Below are positions 44,991-56,660 of a DNA stretch of 64,000 nt, in pieces. The DNA comes from Bubalus kerabau (Eukaryota; Chordata; Mammalia; Artiodactyla; Bovidae), in contig NC_073643.1 in assembly GCF_029407905.1 (NCBI RefSeq), positions 41,264,501-41,328,500 of the forward strand. Reading direction: 5' to 3'. A program made the translations under genes and the position numbers. A model generated the notes under the pieces. The model did not search any database. It was not told the DNA's origin and saw only the letters and a program-made list of their open reading frames with translations. The first letter of the stretch is position 1. Every line of letters starts with the position of its first letter.

Positions 44991-45223
44991 GCTAGTTTAA
45001 AGACAGACACACAATTTGTAGACCAAATGAAGTAGAATCTAGTTTGCCTCCGACTTGTGTCACACAGGACACTCATGACAGCCTCCATGGAGCACTCCCA
45101 AAGTTTTCACAAAGCACCTAAATGTCTGCCTGTCCCCCACTCAATATTCTATCTTCCAGCTTCACTTTACAAAAAGGTCCTTCCTGCAAAATGACAAAGC
45201 AAAGTCTGATTGTCATCACCTAG

Positions 45224-45488
45224 CTGCTGCTAAGTCACTTACGTCCAACTCTGTGCAACCCCATAGACGGCAGCCCACCAGGGTCCCCTGTCCCTGGGAT
45301 TCTCCAGGCAAGAACACTGGAGTGGGTTCCCATTTCCTTCTCCATGCATGAAAGTGAAAAGTGAAAGTGAAGTCGCTCAGTCATAGCCGACTCTTCGCGA
45401 CCCCATGGACTGCAGCCTACCAGGCTCCTCCATCCATGGGATTCTCCAGGCAAGAGTCCTAGAGTGTATTGCCACTGCCTTCTCTGGT
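45224..45488 (-). mobile_element. Bov-A2 SINE
   Basis: Minus-orientation dimer: 'gctgctgctaagtcacttacgtccaactctgtgcaacc', linker 'ccatttccttctccatgcatgaaagtgaaaagtgaaagtgaagtcgctcagtc', then the second monomer to 'gccactgccttctc'. Both monomers are nearly complete. Confidence 0.96.
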
Positions 45489-45657
45489 GTCACATGAACT
45501 GATCGCAAATCAAAAAAATGAATCGTTTTAAAGTGTCTTTTCATTCTATGCAACACCAACGAACCATTTATTGATCAGATTAGTGATGTGCAATGAAAAG
45601 TGGACTTTATACAACTAGTGATGACCACCTCAGTGGCTGGACCAACAAGTTCCAAAG

Positions 45658-46036
45658 CATTTCAGTTCAGTTCAGTTCAGTCACTCAGTCGTGTCCGACT
45701 CTTTGCGACCCCATGGACTGCAGCACACCAGGCCTCCGTGTCCATCACCAACTCCCGGAGTCCACCCAAACCCATGTCCATCGAGTCGGTGATGCCATCC
45801 AAACATCTCATCCTCTGTCGTCCCCTTCTCCTCCTGCCCTCAATCTCTCCCAGCATCAGGGTCTTTTCCAATGAGTCAACTCTTCGCATCAGGTGGCCAA
45901 AGTATTGGAGTTTCAGCTTCATCATCAGTCCTTCCAATGAACACCCAGGACTGATCTCCTTTAGGTTGGACTGGTTGGATCTCCTTGCAGTCCAAGGGAA
46001 TCTCAAGGGTCTTCTCCAACACCACAGTTCAAAGGC
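45658..46036 (-). mobile_element. BovB LINE 3' fragment
   Basis: Minus orientation, with a clear tail of four ttcag repeats at 45661-45680 and ORF2 C-terminal sequence to about 46036. A 109-codon remnant (45677-46006) carries RRRRGRQRMR. A loose flanking pair (ttccaaagcat / ttcaaaggcat) may be its target-site duplication. Confidence 0.93.
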
Positions 46037-47308
46037 ATCACCTAGAGCTACTGATTAAATGACTAATTTTGAGCAAATTCTCATGACCTGATTATACTTT
46101 ATACAATAATCCTGACTTTGTCTTTTTCAGAGAAATGCAACCTTGGTTTCATATGTGACTTCCTTATCTGGTAATGAAGTTCTGTGGCCGTGAAGTTGTT
46201 GTGTCAACTCTTCTTAATATCCTCTTAGCCTAGGATTCCCCAGAAACAGACCCTGAAGACAAGACTCAAGTAGCAGTACTTCATTTGAGAGGTGACCCAG
46301 GAAACAACGGGGAGACAGGGAGTATTATTCAAATCTGATCAATCCATGGCCAAAAGCTACTGGCTCCAGGGCATGGCTTTCCCCGGCCCTCCCCAGCTGT
46401 CATGTGCAGGTTCCTGTGGCCCTGGAGAACCCTCAAGCCAAGACCTGCAGGTGCCAGCAGGTGAAATGCACGCCCGCGTGCAAAAAAAGGAACGCAAACA
46501 AAACAAAAAACGGGGGTTTGAAAAGAGAAGAGGAAATATGAATAGAATGCAACAGCATCTATGCTACTTCAACTTCTTGGCATACTCTACTGATTATGGC
46601 AAAGGCTTAAATAAGACAAGTTCAGAAATCAATCTTCCTAAAGCTAGAAGGTTTGATCGGATGGGTACTCTGAGCTGGCTCATGTGTCCCTTCCTGCAAA
46701 GTCCTTCTACATAATGTACATCACTCAACTCCCCCTGTCAGCATCCCCACTGCCTGGAGGACTTAAAAAAGGCTCATCCCTGGGAGATAGTTTCGTCTCC
46801 TCTCTCTAGGGTCAAGTCATCCGGGACATACAGTGCCAAGCACCAGGTCTTCAGCTCCCAACACTGGCTTGTGTAATTAGGGAGGCAATTAGGGACAATC
46901 ACACTCTTTTGGCCAATTACTGCCTCTCCTAACACTTAAAATTAGACCAGGAGTCAAAACCTACTTGTGCAGTATTATGTCCTCCATTTTTGCTTCTCCA
47001 AGGATTCATCAGATGTTCCCCCAGTCTGCTTAGCTTCAAGCACGCCCATGAGAATGTAGAACTCTGTGCAGTTTCTTAATGGATCTTCATCTAAGGCCAA
47101 GAGGAGGCTACCTCAAAATATCAACACAAGTGACCACAAGTGTACAGGAAATTTTAAGATCAACTAAGACTCTGCACACTTGTATCCTTTGGAGTGTGTG
47201 TGTATGTACGTCAATCTTCTTGAAAAAATATAAATACTGCCCACCCTTAATGATTTCTCAGATTCCTTAGGATTTCATTCTGTGTCATACATCCTAGAAG
47301 ATTTTGTA
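46037..47308. other. Single-copy stretch with one 140-codon frame
   Basis: The frame at 46292-46714 (plus) is the longest outside BovB, but it has no domain, no signal or membrane segment and no splice-site support. I treat it as chance. An A-rich stretch occurs near 46480-46512. Confidence 0.35.
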
Positions 47309-47309
47309 G

Positions 47310-47600
47310 AATCTGGCTCCTGCCTGTCTCCTTCCCTCCCTCTGGGGCCTCAGCTCAAAGGATGCCAATCCCCCTGACTTTACTCAGACTGTCAGAGCCT
47401 TCGGCAAGATGCTAGGGCAACTCATGCACTTTCTCCCACCACCTGATCTTTGTTGGACTGGCTCTTTCAGCCTGGAATTCTTTCTCCCTAAGCATCACAT
47501 GATTAGGAGATTTTCATTTACTGTCTACGTAAAATAGATCACCTATAGCTTCTGTCTATCACAAGCCCATTAATTTCCTTCGTGGCTACCGTAGAGCAGT
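47310..47600 (+). repeat. L2 LINE segment
   Basis: 'ctggctcctgcctgtctccttccctccctctggggcctcagctc' and 'actggctctttcagcctggaattctttctccctaagcatcacatg' follow the order of the L2 3' region. Confidence 0.5.
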
Positions 47601-47825
47601 TTTATCTATTGATATTCAGGAATTTCTTGCCCAAATGACCCACTAATGTGGGTCTCATAGAACCTGGGACCTAAAGGGTCATGTTCTCCAGTGCAGCCGC
47701 AGCACCTGGACTGGAGCAGACCATCAGGTGTTTGCCATATAGATGAATGAGTGAATCAGTGAAGGAATGCGTTTCCTGTGCCCCTTCCACATGACAGGCA
47801 TTGTGTTAGACAGTGAAGATTCAAT

Positions 47826-48021
47826 TACAGTTGACCCTTATAGAACAGTGGTTTGAATCGTTCCAGGTCTACTTATAGGTGAGCGTTTTTCACTAGGAAA
47901 TACTACAGAACTACATGGTCCATGGCTGGCTGAATCCTCGCATGCAAAGGAACCGCTGACACAGAGGACCAACTATAAATTATACTCAGATAAACCTTTG
48001 GTTGTCCAAGGGTCAACTATA
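47826..48021. mobile_element. Tigger-like (TcMar) DNA transposon, internally deleted
   Basis: Terminal inverted repeats are visible: tacagttgaccctt (47826-47839) and aagggtcaactata (48008-48021), which match at 12 of 14 positions, with TA at both outer ends as expected for this superfamily. The 196-base element is far too short to encode a transposase. Confidence 0.75.
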
Positions 48022-48219
48022 TAAGCTAAGTACACCAGGTACCTGAAGCCTTGGAAGTTTAAGTGCTACAACTTAGAGTCAAAGAAATGGACGAAGTAAT
48101 AGGACTTTGATGGGAGTCTTCTTCGGATACAGTTAATCGATCGCTTGAGGAACATCTACGATGTTTCAAGCATCTAGAAACAGATTGCCAATGCACTCTT
48201 GCTGTGTCCCAGTAGACAG

Positions 48220-48480
48220 GCTCACTTCAAGTGACCCTCCTCTGTGATGCCCACCCTGACCTCTCCAGTACTGCCCACAGGTTCATGATTTTAGCTACAA
48301 ATGATCCATAGATTTATAGCACCCTCTTCTATATGTTCCCAATTCTATCTTGAGGCTTCACACTCTGTGTCCTGTATCAATGACTACAGGGATCTTGTCA
48401 GCTTCTCTGCAGTATTCCAAGGGCTTCCTGAGTCCTGGAATTAATAAACATATCTGGTATCTTCATGGTCTAGAAAAAGT
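48220..48480 (+). repeat. L2 LINE 3' region
   Basis: 'agtgaccctcctctgtgatgcccaccctgacctctccag', 'tttatagcaccctcttctatatgttccc' and, at the end, 'gagtcctggaattaataaacatatctgg'. Confidence 0.55.
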
Positions 48481-48589
48481 ATCATTACCTAATAGGTGTT
48501 TAATAAAGATGGCTGAAATGAAAGAGAAAATGACCCAAGTTAAAATATTTCTCTGCCTGTGCTGCACAAGACAGTAACCGCCAGCCAAT

Positions 48590-48790
48590 AGCCGCTATTT
48601 AAATTTAAAGTTAATTAAAATTAAATTAAGTTTAAAATTCTGTTTCTGGGTTACACTAGCCAAATTTCTGGTGCTCAAAGGCCACATCTGGTTACTGGCT
48701 ACTGTGTTAGTTAGCACAGGACAGAATATTTCCATCATCAAAAAGAATTCCACTATACAGCACTGATATGGATCTTTACAAAATAAAGCT
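48590..48790. mobile_element. hAT-type nonautonomous relic
   Basis: 'ccaatagccgctatttaaatttaaagttaattaaaattaaattaagtttaaaattctg' and 'agccaaatttctggtgctcaaaggccacatctggttactggctactgt' match a known short hAT pattern in which copies of a 'gccacat' motif face each other. Confidence 0.6.
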
Positions 48791-50086
48791 GCCAAGTAAA
48801 TATTTTATTATTTATTGATTAGAAGAAATGTTATTTCTGTGTTCCACAGAGACACCTAATTCAATAAAGCCCTTGAAATATTTATTTAGGAACTTCTCTC
48901 TGTGTGGTACCAAGCCAGGCCCAGCAAATTTTCAAAGAGGAAGCAAACTTGAAGCTTGCCTCTCAAGAATGTCACAAACAAGTACGCAAAGCAAAGCAGT
49001 CCAGTCAATAACTAGCTAAAAATTCAGTGCAAAAATAATAAATAAGCAAAGTTATAGAAGCATGTAGTCATTAGGTCAAATTGGATCAAAATTTTAAAAT
49101 CCGGCAACATTTAGGCAAAGAAGTGGTTTTTGAAATACATAAGACAGGGAAGATTTTAAGAGACAATAAAAGAAGCCATTCTAGATTCCAAAATCTGTGT
49201 AAATTAAGATTTAGCTAACAGAGGAAAATCAGAGAATGTTCAGGAATGGCAAATGCTCTTGGTGCTGAAGTGTGAAGTATAGAGGAAGAGTGGCAAAATG
49301 TAAGGCTACAGATCATCACAACCACAGAACATCAAAAACTGGAGCATCCAAGCTAAAGGGACAGGGTTTGTTGCATAGAAAAAAATGTGGAGCAGCCCTT
49401 CGTAAGGTTCCAGGGCAGAAGGTAGCTTCCTGGCTCCCTCTCAATGGTAGCCGCTGAGTTTCAAGTCTGATCAAGAGAAAGTAACAGACACAACTGGTCC
49501 TTCCCATAACCATCAAGTGATACCTACAATTTCTACTCCTCTGGCAACAGGGGAAGGACCTGTGTCAGTAACAACCTTTTCAAGAAAACTAAATTCAAAA
49601 TTCCAATCATAATGGGAACTTGGGGTTAACAGAAACCATCTAACCATTTAAGGAAGTAAATCAATTTCATGGCTCTCATTCGCGGAAAGGGGAAAAAACT
49701 GGTAAAAGTACGTTTAGACAGGACAGAAGTACCATCTAATACTATTTTCTAGTAGTTTAAAAGTATTAGAAAATACTATTTCTGATTTTCTAATACTAAT
49801 ACAGTACTGTCTAATACTACTTTCAGTATCTCTTGGCCTCCACATCACTCCCTACTGGAGACGCAGTAGGGATCCAGACCAAACTAATACACTGTAATCA
49901 GAACCTTCAACTCAGCCAAGGTCTTATAGTGTTTATTTTACACAGAAATGAGCTAGATATGTGAAGCTATTTTTAAGGCTGGTGAGCCTTTGATAAGACT
50001 GAGCTTATCTTTTTATATCAGCTAAGTTATCAAAAGAAGATTTCCCCAACATTTTTCTAGTAACTCTATTGTAGTATTTTTTAAAA
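48791..50086. other. Single-copy stretch with hairpin and GATA cluster
   Basis: No gene or named repeat is recognised. A 13-bp perfect inverted repeat lies at 49762-49797, and three GATA-factor consensus sites lie at 49991-50032. Confidence 0.4.
49762..49797. repeat. Perfect 13-bp inverted repeat
   Basis: Arms agtattagaaaat (49762-49774) and attttctaatact (49785-49797) are exact reverse complements around a 10-base loop. Neighbouring 'ctaatact' motifs at 49736, 49790 and 49811 suggest local slippage or duplication. Confidence 0.9.
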
Positions 50087-50087
50087 G

Positions 50088-50285
50088 TTGTTGTTGAGTC
50101 ACTCAGTCATCTCTTTTCAAACTCCATTGACTATAGCCCGAAAGATGCCTCTGTCCATGGGATTTCCCAGGCAAGAATATTGAAGTGGGTTGCCATTTCG
50201 TTGTCCAGGAGATCTTCCCGATCCAGGAATCGAACCAACGTCTCCTACATTGGCAGGTGGATTCCTTACCACTGGGAAGTCTTTC
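50088..50285 (-). mobile_element. Bov-tA SINE, diverged
   Basis: Minus orientation. The tail is 'gttgttgagtcactcagtcatctcttttcaaactcc', the body complement 'ggcaagaatattgaagtgggttgccatttcg', and the head 'ccttaccactgggaagtc'. Confidence 0.9.
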
Positions 50286-52385
50286 CTTTTAAGAAGACAC
50301 ATCCACGTTCAGGAAATGAGGCAGCCATATCTATGCTGTTTCACAAGCTTTCCTACAGTCTTGCAAGTTAAAAAGTTGAAAGAATTTTCTTTAAGGAATA
50401 AAAGCATCAGGCATAATGACAAGATGATCAAAATGTTTAATTGGGGGTGAGGATAGAGGACACTTGCTGGGAACTGAGAACTACAGACGGCACAAAAAGG
50501 AGCCCAACTTGGAACAAGGCAGCAATTAAATTATGAAAGAATAAACTCTTCACTAGAAGACAAGATCAGATACAGTGCAAACCCTGGGTCACTGAGGCAT
50601 TGATTTCGATCTTGTTTTAACAACCTTTATAGGACTGTGATTTCACAATAACCTGAGGAGTTGCTCAATAGTCACCTGTGGACAGGGAGTAGGGAGCAGA
50701 CTCGAGCAGGCAGACACACTTCACTCCCTGCTGGCTGCCTGCACAAACCCATGCAACATTCCGGGTGTCGATTATATTGACGCTGATTATGAAACAACGA
50801 TTTTAACACTGAAACCTCCCAAGAGAGTGGTCAAGACATAGCCAGTGTAATGAACAGGAAACCGGTGAGCCCCAGGTGTGGTCTGGTGCTGCTCTGGTGA
50901 GACTCACACAAGAGCTCCAGCACGGACTCTCACATTACTTACATAAAAAGCCAAATTTCCAAGTGCCAGCAACAGACTCCAGGTGAGATATTTATATATA
51001 CCCGAACTGTCTTCTGCAAAAAGGATTAGTTGAAGCATATAAATGAATAATGATGCTGTCTGGTCCTGTCCCAGCGTACTGTCCAGACTAGCATGAATGT
51101 CTCACCCTGTGGAGACCTCTTAGTCAAAGTCATTCAGACTCTGCATTGGAAAATTAACTAGGTTTTGAGGGAAAAAAAACCTTCAGCATCATGTTTTGCT
51201 GTGTTCTGTGTGGTCCACTTTAGGGAAGGAATGCAATCTCTTAGACACTCTCGAAGCCTGGCATGGATAGACAAGTAGAAGCTTTGAAGTTTTCTTAACT
51301 CATAGACCAACTTTTTACTATGTGCTAATAAGCCCTTTTCTGGGATCTGAGAATAAAGTCATTCGCAAAAGCCAAGTTACTTAACTCTGTATTCCTTGAT
51401 TTTCAAACCTAAAAGTCACCGTAGTAACCATGCCCTCCCCTCAGGACTTATGGAAGAAATTAAAAGACATCATTCACCTGAAACACCTATATACAAAAGT
51501 AATATTCAATAAATTAATATTTTTCCAATAAACACCTTCAATCCAAAGGTTCTCATTTTGGCTACATGTATCAAACTTCCAAATCAACAGCAACCCTGGA
51601 ATCTCCACCATTTCTTTCTATCAAACTGGAGTTCTTTATTACTTTGCTATCATTGATCAATAGGTAGGTCAACTAATTAAAAGATTAATAGGTTAATCTT
51701 TCCTCTTTCTCCCTCTTTTACTTCAGGTCAAGTGAAAAGTGGTTTCAAAGCTATGAACAGCATACAATAAAACAAGCAAACTATTGGATCACTTCAATTT
51801 CTCAAATATCATATCTGCTAAAATTCCATCTCCTGAGTCTCTAATTCAGAAGTAATTATTATTGTAAAGATTCTGTCACTTTTTTTCTGAATAGTTTCCA
51901 CATGACTACATTTGTCTGGAAACCCTTTCAAAGAGTTTATAGCATAGATTCAGTTCCCCCAAAGAAACATACCTGCCACAGTACCCTACACCAGCCCTCA
52001 AGACATATACTTGATAAGACAAGCAACCGCCTTTTCTGCAAACCAACATCTGATGTTTGCCAATAAAAGCAATTTTTCATGGTTGATCGATTCGCTTATT
52101 TTCAGCCTCTGTATTATGGAGCTGTTCCACTCATTTCTTCCATTCTTTGTGATAAAGAATGAAATCTTAAAAGCCAACTACCAAAGGGCACAGGAAAAAA
52201 ATAAAACCATATTCCTTGATCCAGCAGCCCTATTTTTGACACCCTCTTTTACAAAACCAGAAGCACCAGCACGTCAGGATTAATACTGGTGTCAGAGAGC
52301 GGGATACAATGCAAATGCTAATCAATGAGGAATGCGCAGATAACTTACGGTCTGACTACATCTATATGATAGAATGACATGATTT
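50286..52385. other. 2.1-kb stretch without recognised repeats
   Basis: No gene is recognised. A 90-codon frame at 52011-52283 has no domain. The absence of repeats is itself notable in this window. Confidence 0.35.
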
Positions 52386-52387
52386 TT

Positions 52388-52678
52388 TTTTTAATAAATT
52401 TATTTATTTATTTTTGACTGTGCTGGATCTTCATTGCTGTGCACAGGCTTTCTCTATTTGTAGCCAGCAGGGGTCACTTCTCCAGTTGCAGTGTGTTGGT
52501 TTCTAACTGCGTTGGCTTTTCTTGTTGCAGAGCACAGGCTCTAGAACACCAGCTTGGTAGTTGTGGCGTACAGGCTCAGTTGCCTCGTGGCAGGTGGGAT
52601 CTTCTCAGACCAGGGAATGAACCCATGTCTCCTGCTTTGGCAAGTGAATTCTTAACCACTGGACCACTAGGGAAGTCC
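52388..52678 (-). mobile_element. CHR-type tRNA-Glu SINE, long form
   Basis: Minus orientation with a T-rich start (complement of the A-tail), 'tttttgactgtgctggatcttcattgctgtgcacaggctttc', 'gagcacaggctctag', B-box complement 'gggaatgaacccatgtctcc' and the head 'ccactggaccactagggaagtcc'. It is nearly full length at about 290 bases. Confidence 0.93.
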
Positions 52679-52679
52679 A

Positions 52680-53916
52680 TCAGGTTATTTTTTTAAAACA
52701 TGAATTTTTATGTATTGATCCAGATAAATTATCTATTCTAGATTAACAGAATGTTACCAAAAAACAAATGTTTAAAAAAGAAAACCACGTGTGTGTGTGT
52801 GTGAACAAAAGTTAAAATAGTTATCACAGCTTTTCTATCTGTTCAAGCTACCCTAATCCTTTAGGAAAGAAAATGGAGAAAGAGAGAAAACAGGAATATG
52901 GTATCATTTTAACCTTGTTCCAAAAACAGTTCACTGATGTAGCAAAGAACACACTAAGGCAAGGTGGCAAATTTGAGTTGTGTCGGTACAATAATTATTT
53001 TTGGTATTAGATTTATATCTCATCTCCATGGTAACTAAACTGCAAAACAAAATACATTATGAGAGAAACTGAAGATTCAAGTACTAACCCCTAGCACCTT
53101 AAGGATCTTTAAATATGCATTAACACACAGAAGTCACATATGATCAGCTTGCGTGGTTTAAACAAAACTCAAAGAACTACCAGAATATGAAATTAATATG
53201 CCATTCAAAGTATACAAAGCTTTTTTTTTTTTTAAAGGATAAGATAAAATCCTCCAGTTTCTGCAACCCTTTTTTACTTCCTTCTGAGGTGCCAGAGCAA
53301 ACTTAAGCTGAACATAGAATAAGAGGTTTGGCAGATTTTCCAGCCTCCACTCAACATTATGGGAACTAAAAGCTTAATTATGGTCAAGTGTCGAAGTTTC
53401 ATCATAATGTATCTTATTTTCGCTTTGTTCTGCTTTTTAAAAAAGGCATTGTAGGGTGTAAAAGAGAGAAAAGAATTCACTTTCTTTTCACCGAACTCGA
53501 CTCTCCCCACCTTGCATCAACCTCCCCAAATATGAGGCACAAGGAGAAGTAAAGCAGACCACGGCAGATACTGAGGTGCGGCTGTCTTAGGAGAGAAACA
53601 AGAGTCAGAGAGAGTGATAACCTCGCGGTCCAGGGGAAAGTAAATGGGGAAGGGAGAACATTCTGCCCACAGAGTTTAAAGGCACAGGACCCAAGGGCAA
53701 AAGGTTAAAAAAAAAAAGGTGTGACAGAGGGCACTCCTGTCCATGCCAAGAAAAAAGATGCCCTGGTAAGCAAAAAGCAAAGTTAAAAAAGCTCACTTTA
53801 CACTCCCAAAATTAAAAAGCCAACTTTTAATTGCATTCAAATATGAATTAGAAAATATTAAGAGTTATTAAGCTATAATTCTAGATAAAATTCTAACCTG
53901 GATAAATCTAATTTCC
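52680..53916. other. Single-copy stretch
   Basis: A (GT)n run at 52789-52802 and a T-run at 53222-53233. No gene is recognised. Confidence 0.35.
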
Positions 53917-53917
53917 G

Positions 53918-53938
53918 TTTTTTTTTTTTTTTTTTTTT
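53918..53938. repeat. T21 homopolymer followed by (AAG)4
   Basis: 21 consecutive T, then aagaagaagaag. It could be the tail of a minus-strand retroposon, but I recognise no body to the right of it. Confidence 0.9.
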
Positions 53939-54237
53939 AAGAAGAAGAAGACCTCAAATCACAGCTCGTTTTAAATTCTTTATGAAGCCATTTCCACCGA
54001 AATTAGAGATGTTCTGAATGGAATGAGATTATATGCAGGGGGAAAATGTGTAGGCAACATTAAGAAAATTATCCAAAAAATTAGGCCCACAATCAGACCC
54101 ACCAAAAACTATATGTATGCATGGTTGTATATGCGGCAGGCCAACATAGTCAGATAAGGAATAGTATGGGCTTGTCTACTTTTGTGCTTTAATTCAGGCA
54201 ACATCTTTTAACTATACAGATCAGGGGTGAACATGTA

Positions 54238-54400
54238 AGTGTGTGTGCATGATCAGTCATGTCTTTGCAACCCCATGAACTGCAGCTCAGCCAGGCTCCT
54301 CTGTCCACGAGATTATCAAGCAAGAAAACTGGACAGAATGGGTTGCCGCTCTGTCCTCCAAGGGATCTTTCCAACCCAGGGATTAATTCGACAACTAATC
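54238..54400 (-). mobile_element. Bov-tA SINE, 5' part missing
   Basis: Minus orientation: 'gatcagtcatgtctttgcaaccccatgaactgcagctc', 'ttatcaagcaagaaaactggacagaatgggttgcc', 'ggatctttccaacccagggatta'. The tRNA-like head is lost after about 54390. Confidence 0.88.
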
Positions 54401-54670
54401 ATTGTTCTTCATCTCCAGTGTGAGTTACAATCAATTTCATCCATGCTTTCGAAGGCTGACATGGCAGAAATCAAAGGGAAATGAAATCTATGCCACATTT
54501 GTTACCCCCTCCCAAGAAAAAAGGTAAGAAATACTTAAAGTCACTCACTTGCAGTAAGGAAATTTTCACAATTATCTTAAAAAGCTTGTCAGGTCAAACA
54601 CTATAGTCAATTTTACCATCTAAAAATTCCATGATATGCTATCCTGTTATGACCCATTATTATTATGTTT

Positions 54671-54876
54671 TGGGCTTCACTGGTGGCTCAGGAAGTAAAG
54701 AATCCACCAGCAGTATGGGAGACCTGGGTTTGATCTTTGGGTTGGAAAGATTCCTTGGAGAGGGGCATGGCAACCCACTCCAGTATTCTTGCCTGGAGAA
54801 TCTCCATGGACAGAGGAGCCTGGCAGGCTACAGTCGATGGGGTAGAAAAGAGTCGGACACGACTAAGTGACTAGCA
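54671..54876 (+). mobile_element. Bov-tA SINE
   Basis: Plus orientation: 'tgggcttcactggtggctcaggaagtaaagaatcc', B-box region 'gggtttgatctttgggttgg', 'ggcaacccactccagtattcttgcctggagaatctcc', tail 'aagagtcggacacgactaagtgactagc'. Confidence 0.95.
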
Positions 54877-56365
54877 CAGCAGTGATTCTCAATCAAGAGC
54901 GAATCTGCATTGCCTCATTCCTTGTGGCAATGTATGGAAATGTGTTCTACCGTCCCAATCTGAGGACCTGCTATTCCTTTTTTCTCCCAATATAATCTGG
55001 CTCATGAGAGCCAATCTCCAACCCACATACTCCCCACCCCAGAGCCCTCTGCCTCTTCTGTCTTCCCCTCTCTTCCTAATGGAGTGTGTGAGTGCACAAT
55101 GAAGGAGACCTGTCCAGTTCTTTAGTAAGAGTGGATTATTAGAGGTTATGACAAATCCTGCAGTAAAAATACCTGCACTACTATGTTCACCTCAGCAATT
55201 CCCGACCTTCCTTACCACCAGGACTTTCCTGCCCTAAAAAGTCTTTTAGCAACCTACTGAACACAGGTGGCATAGACTGGGGAAAACTCTCTGAACAATC
55301 ACCTTTACTTGGCCCTCTGCCAAAGACTGCTTACAATGAAACTCAGTTCAGATGGAAACACAGAGATACTCAAACGATTCCATACTGATGACACTCTTTT
55401 TGTTCACAGAAACTCTTCTTGAAAAGGCTACACCAAGAAATCAGTAAAATTATTTAAATCTTTAAGTAACTAACAGTTGAAATGGTCATAAAAGTCTCCC
55501 AATGTCTAAAATTAATTCCTGCAGTAAATGTCCTGACCAAAAAGAGACATACATCACACTTGTAAGTTCCAGAAATATAAATTCACAATCCATTATGATA
55601 AATGGTGGGACTGCTGGCTTTCTAGATGAATAACTCTCTCTCTATCAAATTCAAGACCATAAACATGGATTCTAATAACTGTATTTATGACCAAGATTTT
55701 ACAGACAGAAATCTGAAATCAATTAATATATTTTTCATTATTATATTTCCTGTCCTCTCACTGCATAAATCTATTTTGTTCTGTAATGAGAGCTCAAAAT
55801 CAAATACCAAATATTCATCTGAACTTGTATTTTAAGCATTCTACAACCCACTGAAGTGTCTTTGAACCCTGAAAGTGTATATTTTCTACCTTTTATATTA
55901 CAGCTGCACTTGATTCATGAAAATCACTTAAAATATGTAAATGTCAAGCAATTCCTATGAAAAAAGGGATCTTAAATGCTCTTAAGATCCAGTAAAACAT
56001 ATTCCGCAAAGGGCAGCACTCAGTTGCAGCTACCTTTAGACAAATTACTTAATTGAGAATCTATGCATTTTGTCGTAGTCTGCATGATGAAATTAGGAAA
56101 AATAATTTACTACGGTGAAATCATGATGTATTTGAATAAGCCAAAAAAAGATAATGTAAAAGAGCATGGTTTTCCTTTCTTACTACAAAAAACTACTTAC
56201 TTTAAAAAATGGAGTGTGGTTATCTTATTTTAAGTAAAATTTTAATAATAAACAGCTGTTTCATACTAAGCATTTTTAATTGGGAAAAACATTTTAATAT
56301 AATAGTGATGTTAAATAATACATTTGTAATAGGAGCATACTGTCTTTTATAATTTAGTCTGCATT
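54877..56365. other. 1.5-kb AT-rich stretch without recognised repeats
   Basis: No gene is recognised. A 9-bp inverted repeat (ggatcttaa / ttaagatcc) lies at 55967-55990. Confidence 0.35.
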
Positions 56366-56660
56366 TCCATCAGAGGGATGCTGCCAAGCCACTTCAGTCG
56401 TGTCCGACTCTGTGCGACCCCACAGACAGCAGCCCACCAGGCTCCCCCATCCCCGGGATTCTTCAGGCAAGAACACTGGAGTGGGTTGCCATTTCCTTCT
56501 CCAATGCATGAAAGTGAAAAGTGAAAGGGAAGTTGTTCAGTCGTGTCCGACTCTTAGCAACCCCATGGACTGCAGCCTACCAGGCTCCTCTGTCCATGGG
56601 ATTTTCCAGGCAAGAGTACTGGAGTGGGGTGCCATTGCCTTCTCCTCCATCAGAGGGATG
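56366..56660 (-). mobile_element. Bov-A2 SINE with 15-bp target-site duplication
   Basis: A complete minus-orientation Bov-A2 dimer at 56381-56645, with perfect flanking repeats tccatcagagggatg at 56366-56380 and 56646-56660. The perfect duplication and intact structure indicate a comparatively recent insertion. Confidence 0.97.

Noticed and set aside
46292..46714. 140-codon plus-strand frame as a gene
   Set aside because: No recognised domain, signal or membrane segment, low-complexity lysine-rich middle, no splice-site context and no codon pattern suggesting selection.
53918..53938. T21 tract as the tail of a minus-strand retroposon or processed pseudogene
   Set aside because: No recognisable body or target-site duplication follows it.
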